A stretch of 33,798 nt of DNA, from contig JACUTR010000007.1 in assembly GCA_014859735.1 (NCBI GenBank), positions 1 through 33,798 of the forward strand, given 5' to 3'. The position numbers were made by a program, and so were the translations under genes. Of this stretch, positions 17,272 through 25,417 are shown in pieces. Under the pieces are notes generated by a model, which ran no database searches, was not told where the DNA came from, and saw nothing but the letters and a program-made list of their open reading frames with translations. The stretch comes from Candidatus Methanophagales archaeon (GTDB lineage Archaea; Halobacteriota; Syntropharchaeia; Alkanophagales; Methanospirareceae). Position 1 is the stretch's first letter. Every line of letters begins with the position of its first letter.

Positions 17272-18906
17272 TTATTTATGCCCTATTTTACCCGCCATAT
17301 CTCCTAATGACTTATACCCGACGCACAGCTCTTCGTCCATCTCTGCTACTGATGGTCTTATTTTCACTTTTCCACCGGCTAACAGAGAAAGAGAAGCCGC
17401 AGCAGCAGCTTTTCCCTGCGCCACACTGTCAGGAATATCCCGGGGAGCTTGCACACAGCCGGTAACAAAAATACCCCCTCTATCGGTATCAACCGGTCTG
17501 AGCTTTAGATGCGCCTCTTTTGCGAAATGATCTGTCGTTTCCCCGATACCTAACATCTTTAACAACTCGTCAGTGCCTGCACTTGGTTTCAATCCTACGC
17601 CAAGAACAACAATGTCTGCTTCGATCTCAAACGGCTCACCAAGCATTGTATCTTCACCCCGTACCACCACTCGGTCGCTCCCGGGCTTTTGATAGATCTC
17701 AGATGCAAGTCCCCGCCGGTAGTTAACACCCTCTCCTTTCACGCGATCATAAAATTCCTCAAAGCCCTTCCCAAATGCTCGTACATCCTGGTAGAGCACG
17801 GTTATCTTACAATCCGGAACCTTCTCACCCAGCAGATGTGCGTGTTTCGCTAAATACATACAGCAGACACGGGAACAGTATTCATACCCTGTTTGCTTAT
17901 TCCGCGATCCAACACAGGAGATAAATACGGCATCCTTCGGCAGCCTATCCACGCCCTTTACGATTACCTTACCAAAGGTGGGGCCGCTCGCACTAGAGTA
18001 GCGTTCGAATTCTAATCCCGTAATGACGTTGGGTAAAACCCCGTATTTGTACTCAGGCATCAAATTCGGATCTATAATGTCATAACCAGTAGCGACGATA
18101 ATCGTTCCCACATTCAGTTCAACGATCTCCTCCTTCATATCAAAATCTATACAGTTTGGTTCACAGATCAGAACACAGGGAGGAGCTTCATCTTTGGAAA
18201 CCTCTTCTCTTCTCTTCTTTTTTTCGAGTGCTTCCCTGGTAGATTCAAGAGTAGCTTTGCCACATTTTCCCTTCTTTATCATCTGGCAATACTCAGGGTC
18301 AACACAATAAACAGCCGGGATGGCCTGCGGAAACGGTCTATAGATCGAACTCTTTTTTCCTAGATTTTCATCAAATTCGTTTGGCCATTTGTATACAAAC
18401 CTGCATGCTTCTTCACATAACGCACATCCGGTGCACAGAGTTCCATATTCCCAATCCTTTTCATATACGTATCTTGGTTTTCTCTTTACCTTCACTTTGA
18501 AATTACCTACCGAGCCCTCCACGCCGACGATCTCTGAATAACTCATCAGGTTTATGTTTGGATGCTTTGAGACATCAACCATTCTCGGCGTTAGGATACA
18601 TGCGGAACAATCGAGCGTTGGGAATGTCTTATCAAGTTGTGCCATGTGCCCTCCGATCGTAGGTGTTCGCTCCACAAGATGCACCTTGAACCCTGCATCC
18701 GCGATATCCAACGCGGCATACATCCCTGCTATTCCACCGCCGATCACCAACGCTTCGGGAATAATGTCTACCTCCTTCTCCTCAATTTTCTCTAAACAGG
18801 AAGCTTCAACCCTGCTCTTTATGGAGCTCATTATCTCTCTCGTTGCTTCTTCCGTACCGATTTTCGTTTTCTCCTCCTCTCCTTTTACCTCAGCTTCGGT
18901 CGCCAT
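17272..18906 (-). CDS. hdrA: Heterodisulfide reductase subunit A, short form lacking both end domains
   Basis: Paralog of the next gene in the operon. The roughly 145-residue N-terminal cluster domain is replaced by a short charged leader (1-45). The FAD domain starts ALVIGGGIAGMYAA (52-65) and keeps TLDCSAC (C100, C103). The inserted ferredoxin has CTGCALCEEAC and shares the neighbour's long loop (GKATLES...PPC). YCSRVCCMYLAK is kept. It stops at about the first C-terminal ferredoxin motif, where DEELCVGYKSLG replaces the expected CxGC, so both C-terminal clusters are missing. 544 residues against about 650 in normal HdrA. It probably forms a heterodimer with the long copy. Confidence 0.93.
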   Translation of the reverse strand: MATEAEVKGEEEKTKIGTEEATREIMSSIKSRVEASCLEKIEEKEVDIIPEALVIGGGIAGMYAALDIADAGFKVHLVERTPTIGGHMAQLDKTFPTLDCSACILTPRMVDVSKHPNINLMSYSEIVGVEGSVGNFKVKVKRKPRYVYEKDWEYGTLCTGCALCEEACRFVYKWPNEFDENLGKKSSIYRPFPQAIPAVYCVDPEYCQMIKKGKCGKATLESTREALEKKKRREEVSKDEAPPCVLICEPNCIDFDMKEEIVELNVGTIIVATGYDIIDPNLMPEYKYGVLPNVITGLEFERYSSASGPTFGKVIVKGVDRLPKDAVFISCVGSRNKQTGYEYCSRVCCMYLAKHAHLLGEKVPDCKITVLYQDVRAFGKGFEEFYDRVKGEGVNYRRGLASEIYQKPGSDRVVVRGEDTMLGEPFEIEADIVVLGVGLKPSAGTDELLKMLGIGETTDHFAKEAHLKLRPVDTDRGGIFVTGCVQAPRDIPDSVAQGKAAAAASLSLLAGGKVKIRPSVAEMDEELCVGYKSLGDMAGKIGHK

Positions 18907-18938
18907 AGCTTTTCACCATGTGTTTCTTCTTTATTACA

Positions 18939-18951
18939 CCAATATATTTTT
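18939..18951 (-). promoter_or_regulatory. TATA box for the hdrA pair
   Basis: The minus strand reads AAAATATATT, centred about 40 nt before the short hdrA ATG, giving an expected leader of about 13 nt with GGTGA ahead of the start. The hdrA pair thus looks like its own transcription unit after aspS. Confidence 0.5.
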
Positions 18952-18966
18952 TGCGTTTTTTTCGCG

Positions 18967-20268
18967 TTACGGTGTTAACCTTCTCCTATCCCGCGGAAAA
19001 AGTACGACCTCTCTGACATTGTCTATCCCCAACATGCTCATCAGCAGCCGTTCAACGCCAAGCCCCCATCCCGCATGTGGCGGCATACCATACTGAAACG
19101 CGTTGAGATAAAACTCAAAACTAGCTGTGCCCAACCCTTTTGATTCTATGCTCTGCTTCAGCAACTCGTATGAATGAATCCGCTGCGAGCCGGAAGCAAG
19201 CTCTAATCGGGGATGCATCAGGTCGAACGCATTGCACGTATCCTTACCTTCAAGAGGTTGGGCGTAAAAAGGTTTGATCGCACAGGGCCACTCGGTGATG
19301 AAATAATGCTCGCCTATTCTCTCACCCAGGATATGTTCAGCCGAGGTGCTGAGGTCATCGCCCCATTCGATCTGCTCGCCTGCCTCTACAAGTAGTTCTA
19401 GTGCTTTCTCATAGGTTATACGCATGAATGGTATTTTTGGGACTTCCAATTGTAACTTCAAGCTATTTAAGTCGGGATATAACGCAAGGTTTGAATAGAC
19501 AAAGGTAATAAGCTCCTCTAATATCCTCATTACCTCCTCGGCAGATACAAATGCGACTTCTACATCCACCGAGGTTGCTTCGTTGAGATGTTTCGTGGTG
19601 TCATGCTCCTCAGCCCTGAATATAGGCGCAATTTCATACACGCGGTCAAATCCCGAAGCCATGAGCATTTGTTTGTACAGTTGGGGGCTCTGGTTTAAGA
19701 ACGCCTCCCGTTCAAAATACGAGATCGGAAAGAGCGCAGTGCCACCTTCCGTCGCCGCGCTCACTATTTTTGGCGTGTTTATCTCGATAAAGCCGCGGTC
19801 GCCGAGGAACTCCCTGATCACGTTAAGCACACGACTGCGAATAATAAATATGTGCTTTGTTCGCTCGGTTCTCAGGTCCATGAAGCGCGCATCCAACCTC
19901 GTATCCAGTTCTGCACCAACCTTTCCCGTGGTATCCAGTGGTAAAACGTGCGAGGCCGCACTGAGGACCTCCATTCGTTCGGGTAGTATCTCATATCCAC
20001 CGGGCGCTTTCTCCTCCCCCTTTACCACTCCTCCTATCGCTACCACTGATTCGCGAGGCACTTTTCTCGCTTGCTCAAACAGCTCCCGTTCAACTTCACC
20101 CTTGTGCAGGGTGACCTGAGCAAAGCCTTCACGGTCTCGCACGATGAGAAAAAAGACACCGCCTAAATCCCGCTTCTCATGTACCCAGCCCGCTATACTC
20201 ACCTCTTTTCCGTCATTCTTCGCGGTTATTTCATGTGAGTATCTTCTGTTCTCGATTGACAACTTCAT
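18967..20268 (-). CDS. aspS: Aspartyl-tRNA synthetase, archaeal type, probably non-discriminating
   Basis: Class IIb synthetase charging tRNA-Asp. The OB-fold anticodon domain (GKEVSIAGWVHEKRDLGG) is followed by a catalytic domain with motif 2 (APIFRAEEHDTTKHLNEATSVDVE) and motif 3 (GWGLGVERLLM). The 468-codon frame is too long and would overlap the HerA gene; ATG 20268 gives 433 residues, the usual archaeal size. H30 and P89 (numbered from that ATG) match positions that I recall separating relaxed from discriminating enzymes, so it may also mischarge tRNA-Asn for GatCAB. Confidence 0.95.
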   Translation of the reverse strand: MKLSIENRRYSHEITAKNDGKEVSIAGWVHEKRDLGGVFFLIVRDREGFAQVTLHKGEVERELFEQARKVPRESVVAIGGVVKGEEKAPGGYEILPERMEVLSAASHVLPLDTTGKVGAELDTRLDARFMDLRTERTKHIFIIRSRVLNVIREFLGDRGFIEINTPKIVSAATEGGTALFPISYFEREAFLNQSPQLYKQMLMASGFDRVYEIAPIFRAEEHDTTKHLNEATSVDVEVAFVSAEEVMRILEELITFVYSNLALYPDLNSLKLQLEVPKIPFMRITYEKALELLVEAGEQIEWGDDLSTSAEHILGERIGEHYFITEWPCAIKPFYAQPLEGKDTCNAFDLMHPRLELASGSQRIHSYELLKQSIESKGLGTASFEFYLNAFQYGMPPHAGWGLGVERLLMSMLGIDNVREVVLFPRDRRRLTP

Positions 20269-20350
20269 ATTCACTACTTTACCATTGTGCTTAATATTAA
20301 CGCACTCTCGACAATCGCTCTTCGGGACAAGCCCTTCATTTGCTGGTGCT

Positions 20351-21832
20351 TCATTCAAAGAGCAACCGTGCAAGCATACTTTTCCTTACCTCCCTTACCT
20401 CCTCCCTGTCCGTTTCCACCTCAGCCTCTTTGCTCTCTTCACCCTCCCTTCCTGCAGCTCTCCCACCATGTTCACTTCTCCGCACGCGCACATCAACCAG
20501 TATCGGCATCTCTATGCTCGGACTCGAGAGTAATGCGACGCCCTGGGGTATTCTTTTGATCTCCTCTTCCGCTTCACTGCTCATGAACTCCAGACCCCTG
20601 CTTAAGGCCTTAATGTCGTTGGGATTCGTCACCTTCAGGATAATCTGCGTATTACACTGCGAGATAACGTTTTTATCCACCCGTGCGGGTCTTTGCGAGA
20701 TGACGAGCAGCCCAAGCCCAAATTTTCTGCCCTCCGAAGCGATGGTTCTCAGTATAGTGGAACTGACTGCCTGCCCGAACCCCCTTTCAGGACAGAAGTT
20801 GTGCGCCTCTTCAATAACCAGCATAAAAGGCGGGATCTTACCCATCTTCCTTCCTTCAAATACCTCTTTGCAGAGATGGTAAACAATAAATTCCTGCAAT
20901 TTCGGCTCAGTTCCTTTCATGTCGATTATAGACGCCCTTCCCGCTTTTACGAGCTCTTCTATGCGCGTCGGGCTATCGGATAATATACCAGTCTCTCGGA
21001 TCCTTTCCAGATAGTGAATGATTCTCCATTTAGCTCTGCTTTTACTCGCTGCCACTTCCTTAATGATGTTCTCGATCGTATAAAACTCCTTTTTAGCTTT
21101 TATTTCGTTTATAGCCTGGTATAAAACACCCAATTGAGGATCAGACAGGGGAAAGAAATCATATAATTCATTCACACTCAAATTTATCCCGTCTATGCGA
21201 AATAACTTATCTGCATCGGGATTTATGGACAGATTGGAGGGTGTATACACAACGACTTGCGAGGCATAGCCTTTGGGGGAGATGCCGAACTTTTCCATCT
21301 GGTTTCGCTCATCTTCATTCCTATTCTCGTGTTTCAGTGAGATATATTCGCCGTGCGGGTCAATTATAAGCAGGGGAACGTTCTTTTCGAGCAATTCCTC
21401 GATGAGCACGCCAGCCGTGTACGATTTCCCACTACCCGTCTTCGCTAATATGCTGCAGTGTTTCTGGATGAGTTCCTCTTTCCTCAGATACACCGGAATA
21501 GTGCGCCCGTCAATCAGCCCTAAGTAGATCCCCCCTGATTTGAGCCCGAGGGTGTCCATGATGAACGCCTGATCTGCCTTGAACACCTTCTCATCTCGAG
21601 CGAAGGTGTTCTTCGGCTGCATTAAAAACCCTCGTGTGTCTTTATACCCGATAATCTCTGCGGTAGCTATTTTTTTCTTCGCATCAACGATAGAGACAAC
21701 CCTTCCCAGTATCCAGCCATCTAATTCGTTCCATACCTTTACATACTCGTTCCTTCGTACCTCGCCCGCAACGACAAAATCAAATTTGTGCAGCCCCACT
21801 TCGCCCCAAATGGTGCCTACCAATTTATACAT
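20351..21832 (-). CDS. HerA-like helicase/translocase ATPase
   Basis: Hexameric DNA-pumping ATPase of the FtsK-HerA superfamily; classical HerA works with NurA, Mre11 and Rad50 in double-strand-break end processing. An N-terminal HAS-barrel (1-95) precedes the RecA core with Walker A AKTGSGKS (130-137), LLIIDPHGEY, Walker B PPFMLVIEEAHNF and the ASEGRKFGLGLLVISQRP segment. The C-terminal 45 residues are charged and Glu/Arg-rich before SMLARLLFE. nurA, mre11 and rad50 are not in the window, so this may be a stand-alone paralog. It follows S8e by 9 nt. Confidence 0.88.
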   Translation of the reverse strand: MYKLVGTIWGEVGLHKFDFVVAGEVRRNEYVKVWNELDGWILGRVVSIVDAKKKIATAEIIGYKDTRGFLMQPKNTFARDEKVFKADQAFIMDTLGLKSGGIYLGLIDGRTIPVYLRKEELIQKHCSILAKTGSGKSYTAGVLIEELLEKNVPLLIIDPHGEYISLKHENRNEDERNQMEKFGISPKGYASQVVVYTPSNLSINPDADKLFRIDGINLSVNELYDFFPLSDPQLGVLYQAINEIKAKKEFYTIENIIKEVAASKSRAKWRIIHYLERIRETGILSDSPTRIEELVKAGRASIIDMKGTEPKLQEFIVYHLCKEVFEGRKMGKIPPFMLVIEEAHNFCPERGFGQAVSSTILRTIASEGRKFGLGLLVISQRPARVDKNVISQCNTQIILKVTNPNDIKALSRGLEFMSSEAEEEIKRIPQGVALLSSPSIEMPILVDVRVRRSEHGGRAAGREGEESKEAEVETDREEVREVRKSMLARLLFE

Positions 21833-21841
21833 TTTAAAAAA

Positions 21842-22216
21842 TCAAATTAACTTCGCATTCACAATTCCATCCTGACCCGGTCTGCTTGTTACGACCGCAT
21901 CGCCCATCTCAGTCTCGATCATCGCTCCTTTTGTGGTGATATTCCGGCGTGCGAAGAAGGGATTTGCCGGATTATTCTTCACGGTTATTATTTTAGCCAA
22001 TTTGGTAATTCCACTCTTTGGATCTGCAACATTCGCAAATTCGCATCTGAGCAATCGCATCTTCAGGTTGCCACCCCTCGTTCTGATTTTTCTTCTTCGT
22101 GTCTCTCCGATAGTCGTGTCTGCTGCGGGTCTTCCCGCCTCATGCCCCCGCTTCTTCCGGTGGCGATGAAGCTTCCCTCCCGTGTATTTCCGCCTTGATT
22201 TACCTTGCCCTCTCAT
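21842..22216 (-). CDS. rps8e: 30S ribosomal protein S8e (eS8)
   Basis: Archaeal/eukaryotic small-subunit protein. GKSRRKYTGGKLHRHRKKRGHEAGRPAADTTIGE and the RTRGGNLKMRLLR motif are diagnostic; 124 residues is standard. It starts 7 nt after the zinc-ribbon stop and is followed closely by the HerA gene. Confidence 0.96.
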   Translation of the reverse strand: MRGQGKSRRKYTGGKLHRHRKKRGHEAGRPAADTTIGETRRRKIRTRGGNLKMRLLRCEFANVADPKSGITKLAKIITVKNNPANPFFARRNITTKGAMIETEMGDAVVTSRPGQDGIVNAKLI

Positions 22217-22223
22217 TTTTTAT

Positions 22224-22385
22224 TTACGGCCCTACAAAACCACATTCCGCACACTTGTATAAATTACTTTGCGTTCTGCACTTCGCACATCTACCTATCT
22301 CGATTTTTCCACAGTTCGGGCACGGGAAAACCGTGAAGCCCTTTCCCAACAGCTTTACTCCGCAGGACGTGCAATACTCTATCAT
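22224..22385 (-). CDS. Small zinc-ribbon RNA-binding protein (archaeal COG2888-like)
   Basis: 53 residues starting MIEYCTSCG at ATG 22385 and ending [10 protein letters not shown]. It holds four CxxC knuckles (CTSC, CPNC, CAKC, CAEC), giving two zinc sites, the standard form of a small conserved archaeal protein thought to act in translation. It lies just upstream of rps8e, which fits. The first 95 nt overlap the 3' end of the Sua5 gene in another frame. The cysteine pattern makes this reading frame convincing despite its size. Confidence 0.88.
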   Translation of the reverse strand: MIEYCTSCGVKLLGKGFTVFPCPNCGKIEIGRCAKCRTQSNLYKCAECGFVGP

Positions 22386-22977
22386 AACCCGCTCCTCTTC
22401 TTTTTATCTCTATGTTTATATTTATATCTCTCTTATCTTCACTCGCTGTCGTCCTCGTCATATCGACTACGGTGGACGGCATACCATATTTACACCTACC
22501 ACCATTTATAATAATATCAGCTTTTATTTCTACTTCTTCTACAGAGGTTGGTGGAGTTCTACCTGACACATTCGCACTTGTTGAGGTTATAGGTCCCGTT
22601 TCGTTTATTATACGGGTTGCGATTTCATTATCCGGGAATCTCACGCCAACGACATTTGATGCAGCAGTTAAGACAGCGGGCACTGTATCTTTCTTCCTCA
22701 ACAATACCGTGACGGGCCCGGGTAGCAGTTCGGTCAGGATCTCTAATGATTCGGGATCTATAGATGCAACGCGGTGCACCATCTCAAAGGAGGAAACAGC
22801 GAGTGAGATAGGATGTGATAACTCCCTTCGTTTTATTTTATATACCTTCCGCACCGCTTCTTCCGAGAGCGCATCAGCTCCTAATCCGTATACCGTTTCG
22901 GTGGGATAAACGACCGTGCCTCCGCTTCTTATTATCTCGACCGCGGACTTTATCAGATCTTCTCGCTCTCCCTGCAT
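22291..22977 (-). CDS. L-threonylcarbamoyladenylate synthase (Sua5/YrdC family)
   Basis: Makes threonylcarbamoyl-AMP from threonine, bicarbonate and ATP for tRNA t6A37. The YrdC core is clear: [68 protein letters not shown] and the closing [10 protein letters not shown]. It is the short, YrdC-like form without the full Sua5 C-terminal domain. The last 31 codons share DNA with the zinc-ribbon gene in a different frame and look like an overprinted extension. GAGG precedes the ATG. Confidence 0.93.
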   Translation of the reverse strand: MQGEREDLIKSAVEIIRSGGTVVYPTETVYGLGADALSEEAVRKVYKIKRRELSHPISLAVSSFEMVHRVASIDPESLEILTELLPGPVTVLLRKKDTVPAVLTAASNVVGVRFPDNEIATRIINETGPITSTSANVSGRTPPTSVEEVEIKADIIINGGRCKYGMPSTVVDMTRTTASEDKRDININIEIKRRGAGYDRVLHVLRSKAVGKGLHGFPVPELWKNRDR

Positions 22978-23110
22978 TTCCTCTTTATTTAATGAATGAG
23001 CTTTACACCGATAATCTTAATCCACGAGGAACTAATCGCTCTTTCTTTGTGAAAGATACACTTGAATTATGAGGGTGAGCAAATAAATAAAAAGGAGGAG
23101 AACGTGAAAA

Positions 23111-24766
23111 ATGGTTGCACTGACATTTTATGGCGGAGCGGGTGAAATTGGAGGCACCAAGATTCTCGTGGAACACCAGGGCACCCGCCTCATGCTGGAC
23201 TTCGGAACCCGAATGGGGTTTGTCTCGGAGTTCTTCTCGGAGTTTCTGGACGTTCGAGCAAACACGGAGTTGAAGGACAAGCTCACTATTGGTGCCCTTC
23301 CTGTAATCCCGGGAGTATATCGGAAGGATCTGATCTGTCCAAGTGGTGTGGCGACCCTCTCAAACGCGAGGTACAGAAGAGTAATCGCTCCCGATTCGGC
23401 GATGCTAAAAATTCCCGGGCTTGTAACTCATGAAGAGTATATTCAAAAGCATGGTCGGGGTTACGTCGATGGGATATTACTCAGCCACGCTCATCGGGAT
23501 CATTCAGGGGACATCGGATTTCTCCACGCGTCTATTCCACTCTACTGTTCCAGGACCACCCTTACCTTGGTCGAGGCCATTGACGATGTTACCACCTTCA
23601 AGTCAGAGGCGTTGAGGTCGAAAAGGTTCTGTGTTGCGTTCAGCGAGCGAGGTGCCATGCCGGGAAGCCCAAAGATAGAGCATAAGGAGATGCTGGTCCG
23701 AAAGTGCAGCGTCTTGGAGGACGGTGAAGGGACGGACATCGGATCGTTTCGAGCCACCATGATCGAGGTAGACCACTCCCTCCCTGGCGCGGCGAGCTAC
23801 CTCTTAGCGTGCGATGTCAATGGTGCGCCCTTTCGAATTCTTTACACCGGGGACATCCGGTTCCACGGGATTAAAGGTAGCACAATCGATGAGTACGTCA
23901 GGGCGATAGGGCGCAGTATAGACATTATGATCTGCGAAGGCACTCGGATCGATTCAGACTCGAAGCTTTCCGAGGAGACGGTTCGCTCTAAGATCGCGGA
24001 AGAGATTGCGGAAACAGATGGTCTGGTCTTCGTCGATTTCAGCTGGAAAGACACCACCCGGTATGAGACGATCAGTAAGGCGGCAGAATCATGTGACCGA
24101 ATATTCGTTATAAACGCTCGGCTCGCGTACATCTTGAACAAACTGGGGCTAACACCCTTGCCTGAATCCGTCAGGGTATTTCTCAAGCGTAAGGGGAGCT
24201 GCTTTTATTCTCCCGCTGACTACGCTCACTATAAGCACGAATACGGGTATTCCGTTGATCGGGACACGTGGACACAGGATTCCAGTCATTATGACAACGG
24301 GCTGGTGGCAGAAGAGATCAAGTCTAACCCGAGCACGTACGTTTTGATGCTCTCTTATTACGACTTAGGCCAGCTCTTCGACTTAGCGGATGAGACGGGC
24401 AAAATACGGGGTTCTCGATTCATAAGGGCACAATGTGAACCGTTCTCTGACGAGATGGAACTGGACGAGGAGCGATTCATTAATTGGTTAGATGCCTTTG
24501 GCATCAGGTACAGCCTGGGCGAAACACCACTTCCAGAAGGATGTTCCAATCCCACATGTTCCAAGCTCAAGAGGAGGATCGATCGTTCACATGCTTCCGG
24601 TCACGCCTCCCGACCGGAGTTGAAAGAACTCATCGGGAAAATTAACCCTCAGATATTGATTCCTGTCCATACCGAGAGACCAGAGGTCTTTGAAGAACTT
24701 GTTGAAGAGATCGGTGAGGATATTGACGTGCTCATCCCGGAATTGGGTAAGACGTATACCTTCTAA
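23111..24766 (+). CDS. Metallo-beta-lactamase-fold hydrolase, RNase J-like
   Basis: Starts FYGGAGEIGGTKILVEHQGTRLMLDFG, then has motif 2 LLSHAHRDHSGD (H126, H128, D130, H131), EVDHSLPGAASYLL, YTGDIRFHG, a beta-CASP-like middle, SGHASRPELKELI and IPVHTE. These match RNase J/CPSF-type nucleases in order. Large insertions (about 45-110 and 370-470, including CSNPTCSK) make it longer and more divergent than archaeal RNase J or aCPSF, so an alternative phosphodiester or ester substrate is possible. GGAGGAG lies about 12 nt before the ATG. By eye, codon use looks more GC-ending than in the neighbours, which could reflect transfer. Confidence 0.82.
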   Translation: MVALTFYGGAGEIGGTKILVEHQGTRLMLDFGTRMGFVSEFFSEFLDVRANTELKDKLTIGALPVIPGVYRKDLICPSGVATLSNARYRRVIAPDSAMLKIPGLVTHEEYIQKHGRGYVDGILLSHAHRDHSGDIGFLHASIPLYCSRTTLTLVEAIDDVTTFKSEALRSKRFCVAFSERGAMPGSPKIEHKEMLVRKCSVLEDGEGTDIGSFRATMIEVDHSLPGAASYLLACDVNGAPFRILYTGDIRFHGIKGSTIDEYVRAIGRSIDIMICEGTRIDSDSKLSEETVRSKIAEEIAETDGLVFVDFSWKDTTRYETISKAAESCDRIFVINARLAYILNKLGLTPLPESVRVFLKRKGSCFYSPADYAHYKHEYGYSVDRDTWTQDSSHYDNGLVAEEIKSNPSTYVLMLSYYDLGQLFDLADETGKIRGSRFIRAQCEPFSDEMELDEERFINWLDAFGIRYSLGETPLPEGCSNPTCSKLKRRIDRSHASGHASRPELKELIGKINPQILIPVHTERPEVFEELVEEIGEDIDVLIPELGKTYTF

Positions 24767-24812
24767 AAGCAGGGTATGTGCGAGTTAGAGCCACGTATTC
24801 AATCAAGCCCTT

Positions 24813-25004
24813 TTAATCCTCAACTTCGTTTAATATCAGCGTCTGTTTACCTGCATCGAAGTATCCCTCATGATAATTCGTAAGCAAGTATAACGCTTCT
24901 CCGAGTGTTAGAGCAGAATACGGTATTTGTATTACGTTCTCCTCTTTTCTGCTTCGCTCCGTCACCAACATAACGTGTAGAGCATATACGGTCAATAGGG
25001 GCAT
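24813..25004 (-). CDS. EGYFDA mini-protein, copy 1 (hypothetical)
   Basis: Family not recognised. 63 residues with the pattern IQIPYSALTLGEALYLLTNYHEGYFDAGKQ. A second, frameshifted version with IPYEKITNTEAIELLSNEENEGYFDA lies at 29162-29324, so this is a small paralogous family. The ATG at 24971 (MLVTERSRKEEN) aligns better with the other copy than the longer start at 25004. No TM segments or metal motifs. Confidence 0.6.
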   Translation of the reverse strand: MPLLTVYALHVMLVTERSRKEENVIQIPYSALTLGEALYLLTNYHEGYFDAGKQTLILNEVED

Positions 25005-25145
25005 ATTAACCTTTCGGGTGCATTTCCACTGGAGAATGGTCTCAAGAACCAGTAAGAGGGTGGTTAAAAAGAAGGTGTTTTATATGAGTAGCTCCTTACT
25101 TTGAACGAGATTCCCGAGAGGGGATCTGCGAAAAGAGGTGAAAAA

Positions 25146-25304
25146 ATGTATGGAGATCGAGGGCGCAGGTTTGACAGGCAGCCACGAGAAATGCACACCG
25201 TAATTTGTTCTGATTGCGGAAAAGAGACCCAGGTTCCCTTTAAACCAGATGGCAGCAGACCTGTTTATTGCCCTGAATGCTACCAAAAGCATCGTAGAAA
25301 GTAA
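25146..25304 (+). CDS. CxxC-x17-CxxC zinc-finger protein
   Basis: 52 residues: an Arg-rich start, then CSDCGKETQVPFKPDGSRP...CPEC with exactly 17 residues between the two CxxC pairs, and a basic end QKHRRK. This spacing defines a small prokaryotic zinc-binding domain (TIGR04272-type). The ATG at 25146 follows GAGGTGA by five bases and is preferred over the longer frame from 25101. Basic ends suggest nucleic-acid binding, but nothing proves it. Confidence 0.82.
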   Translation: MYGDRGRRFDRQPREMHTVICSDCGKETQVPFKPDGSRPVYCPECYQKHRRK

Positions 25305-25417
25305 TTTTGAGAGGACGATTTTAGTATTAATCGCGTACTCTCATTTTTTATTTTTTACGACTAACAGTGATACTATACGCAGCGCAGCCATCCAAATTAC
25401 TCGATCTTTACCCCGCT

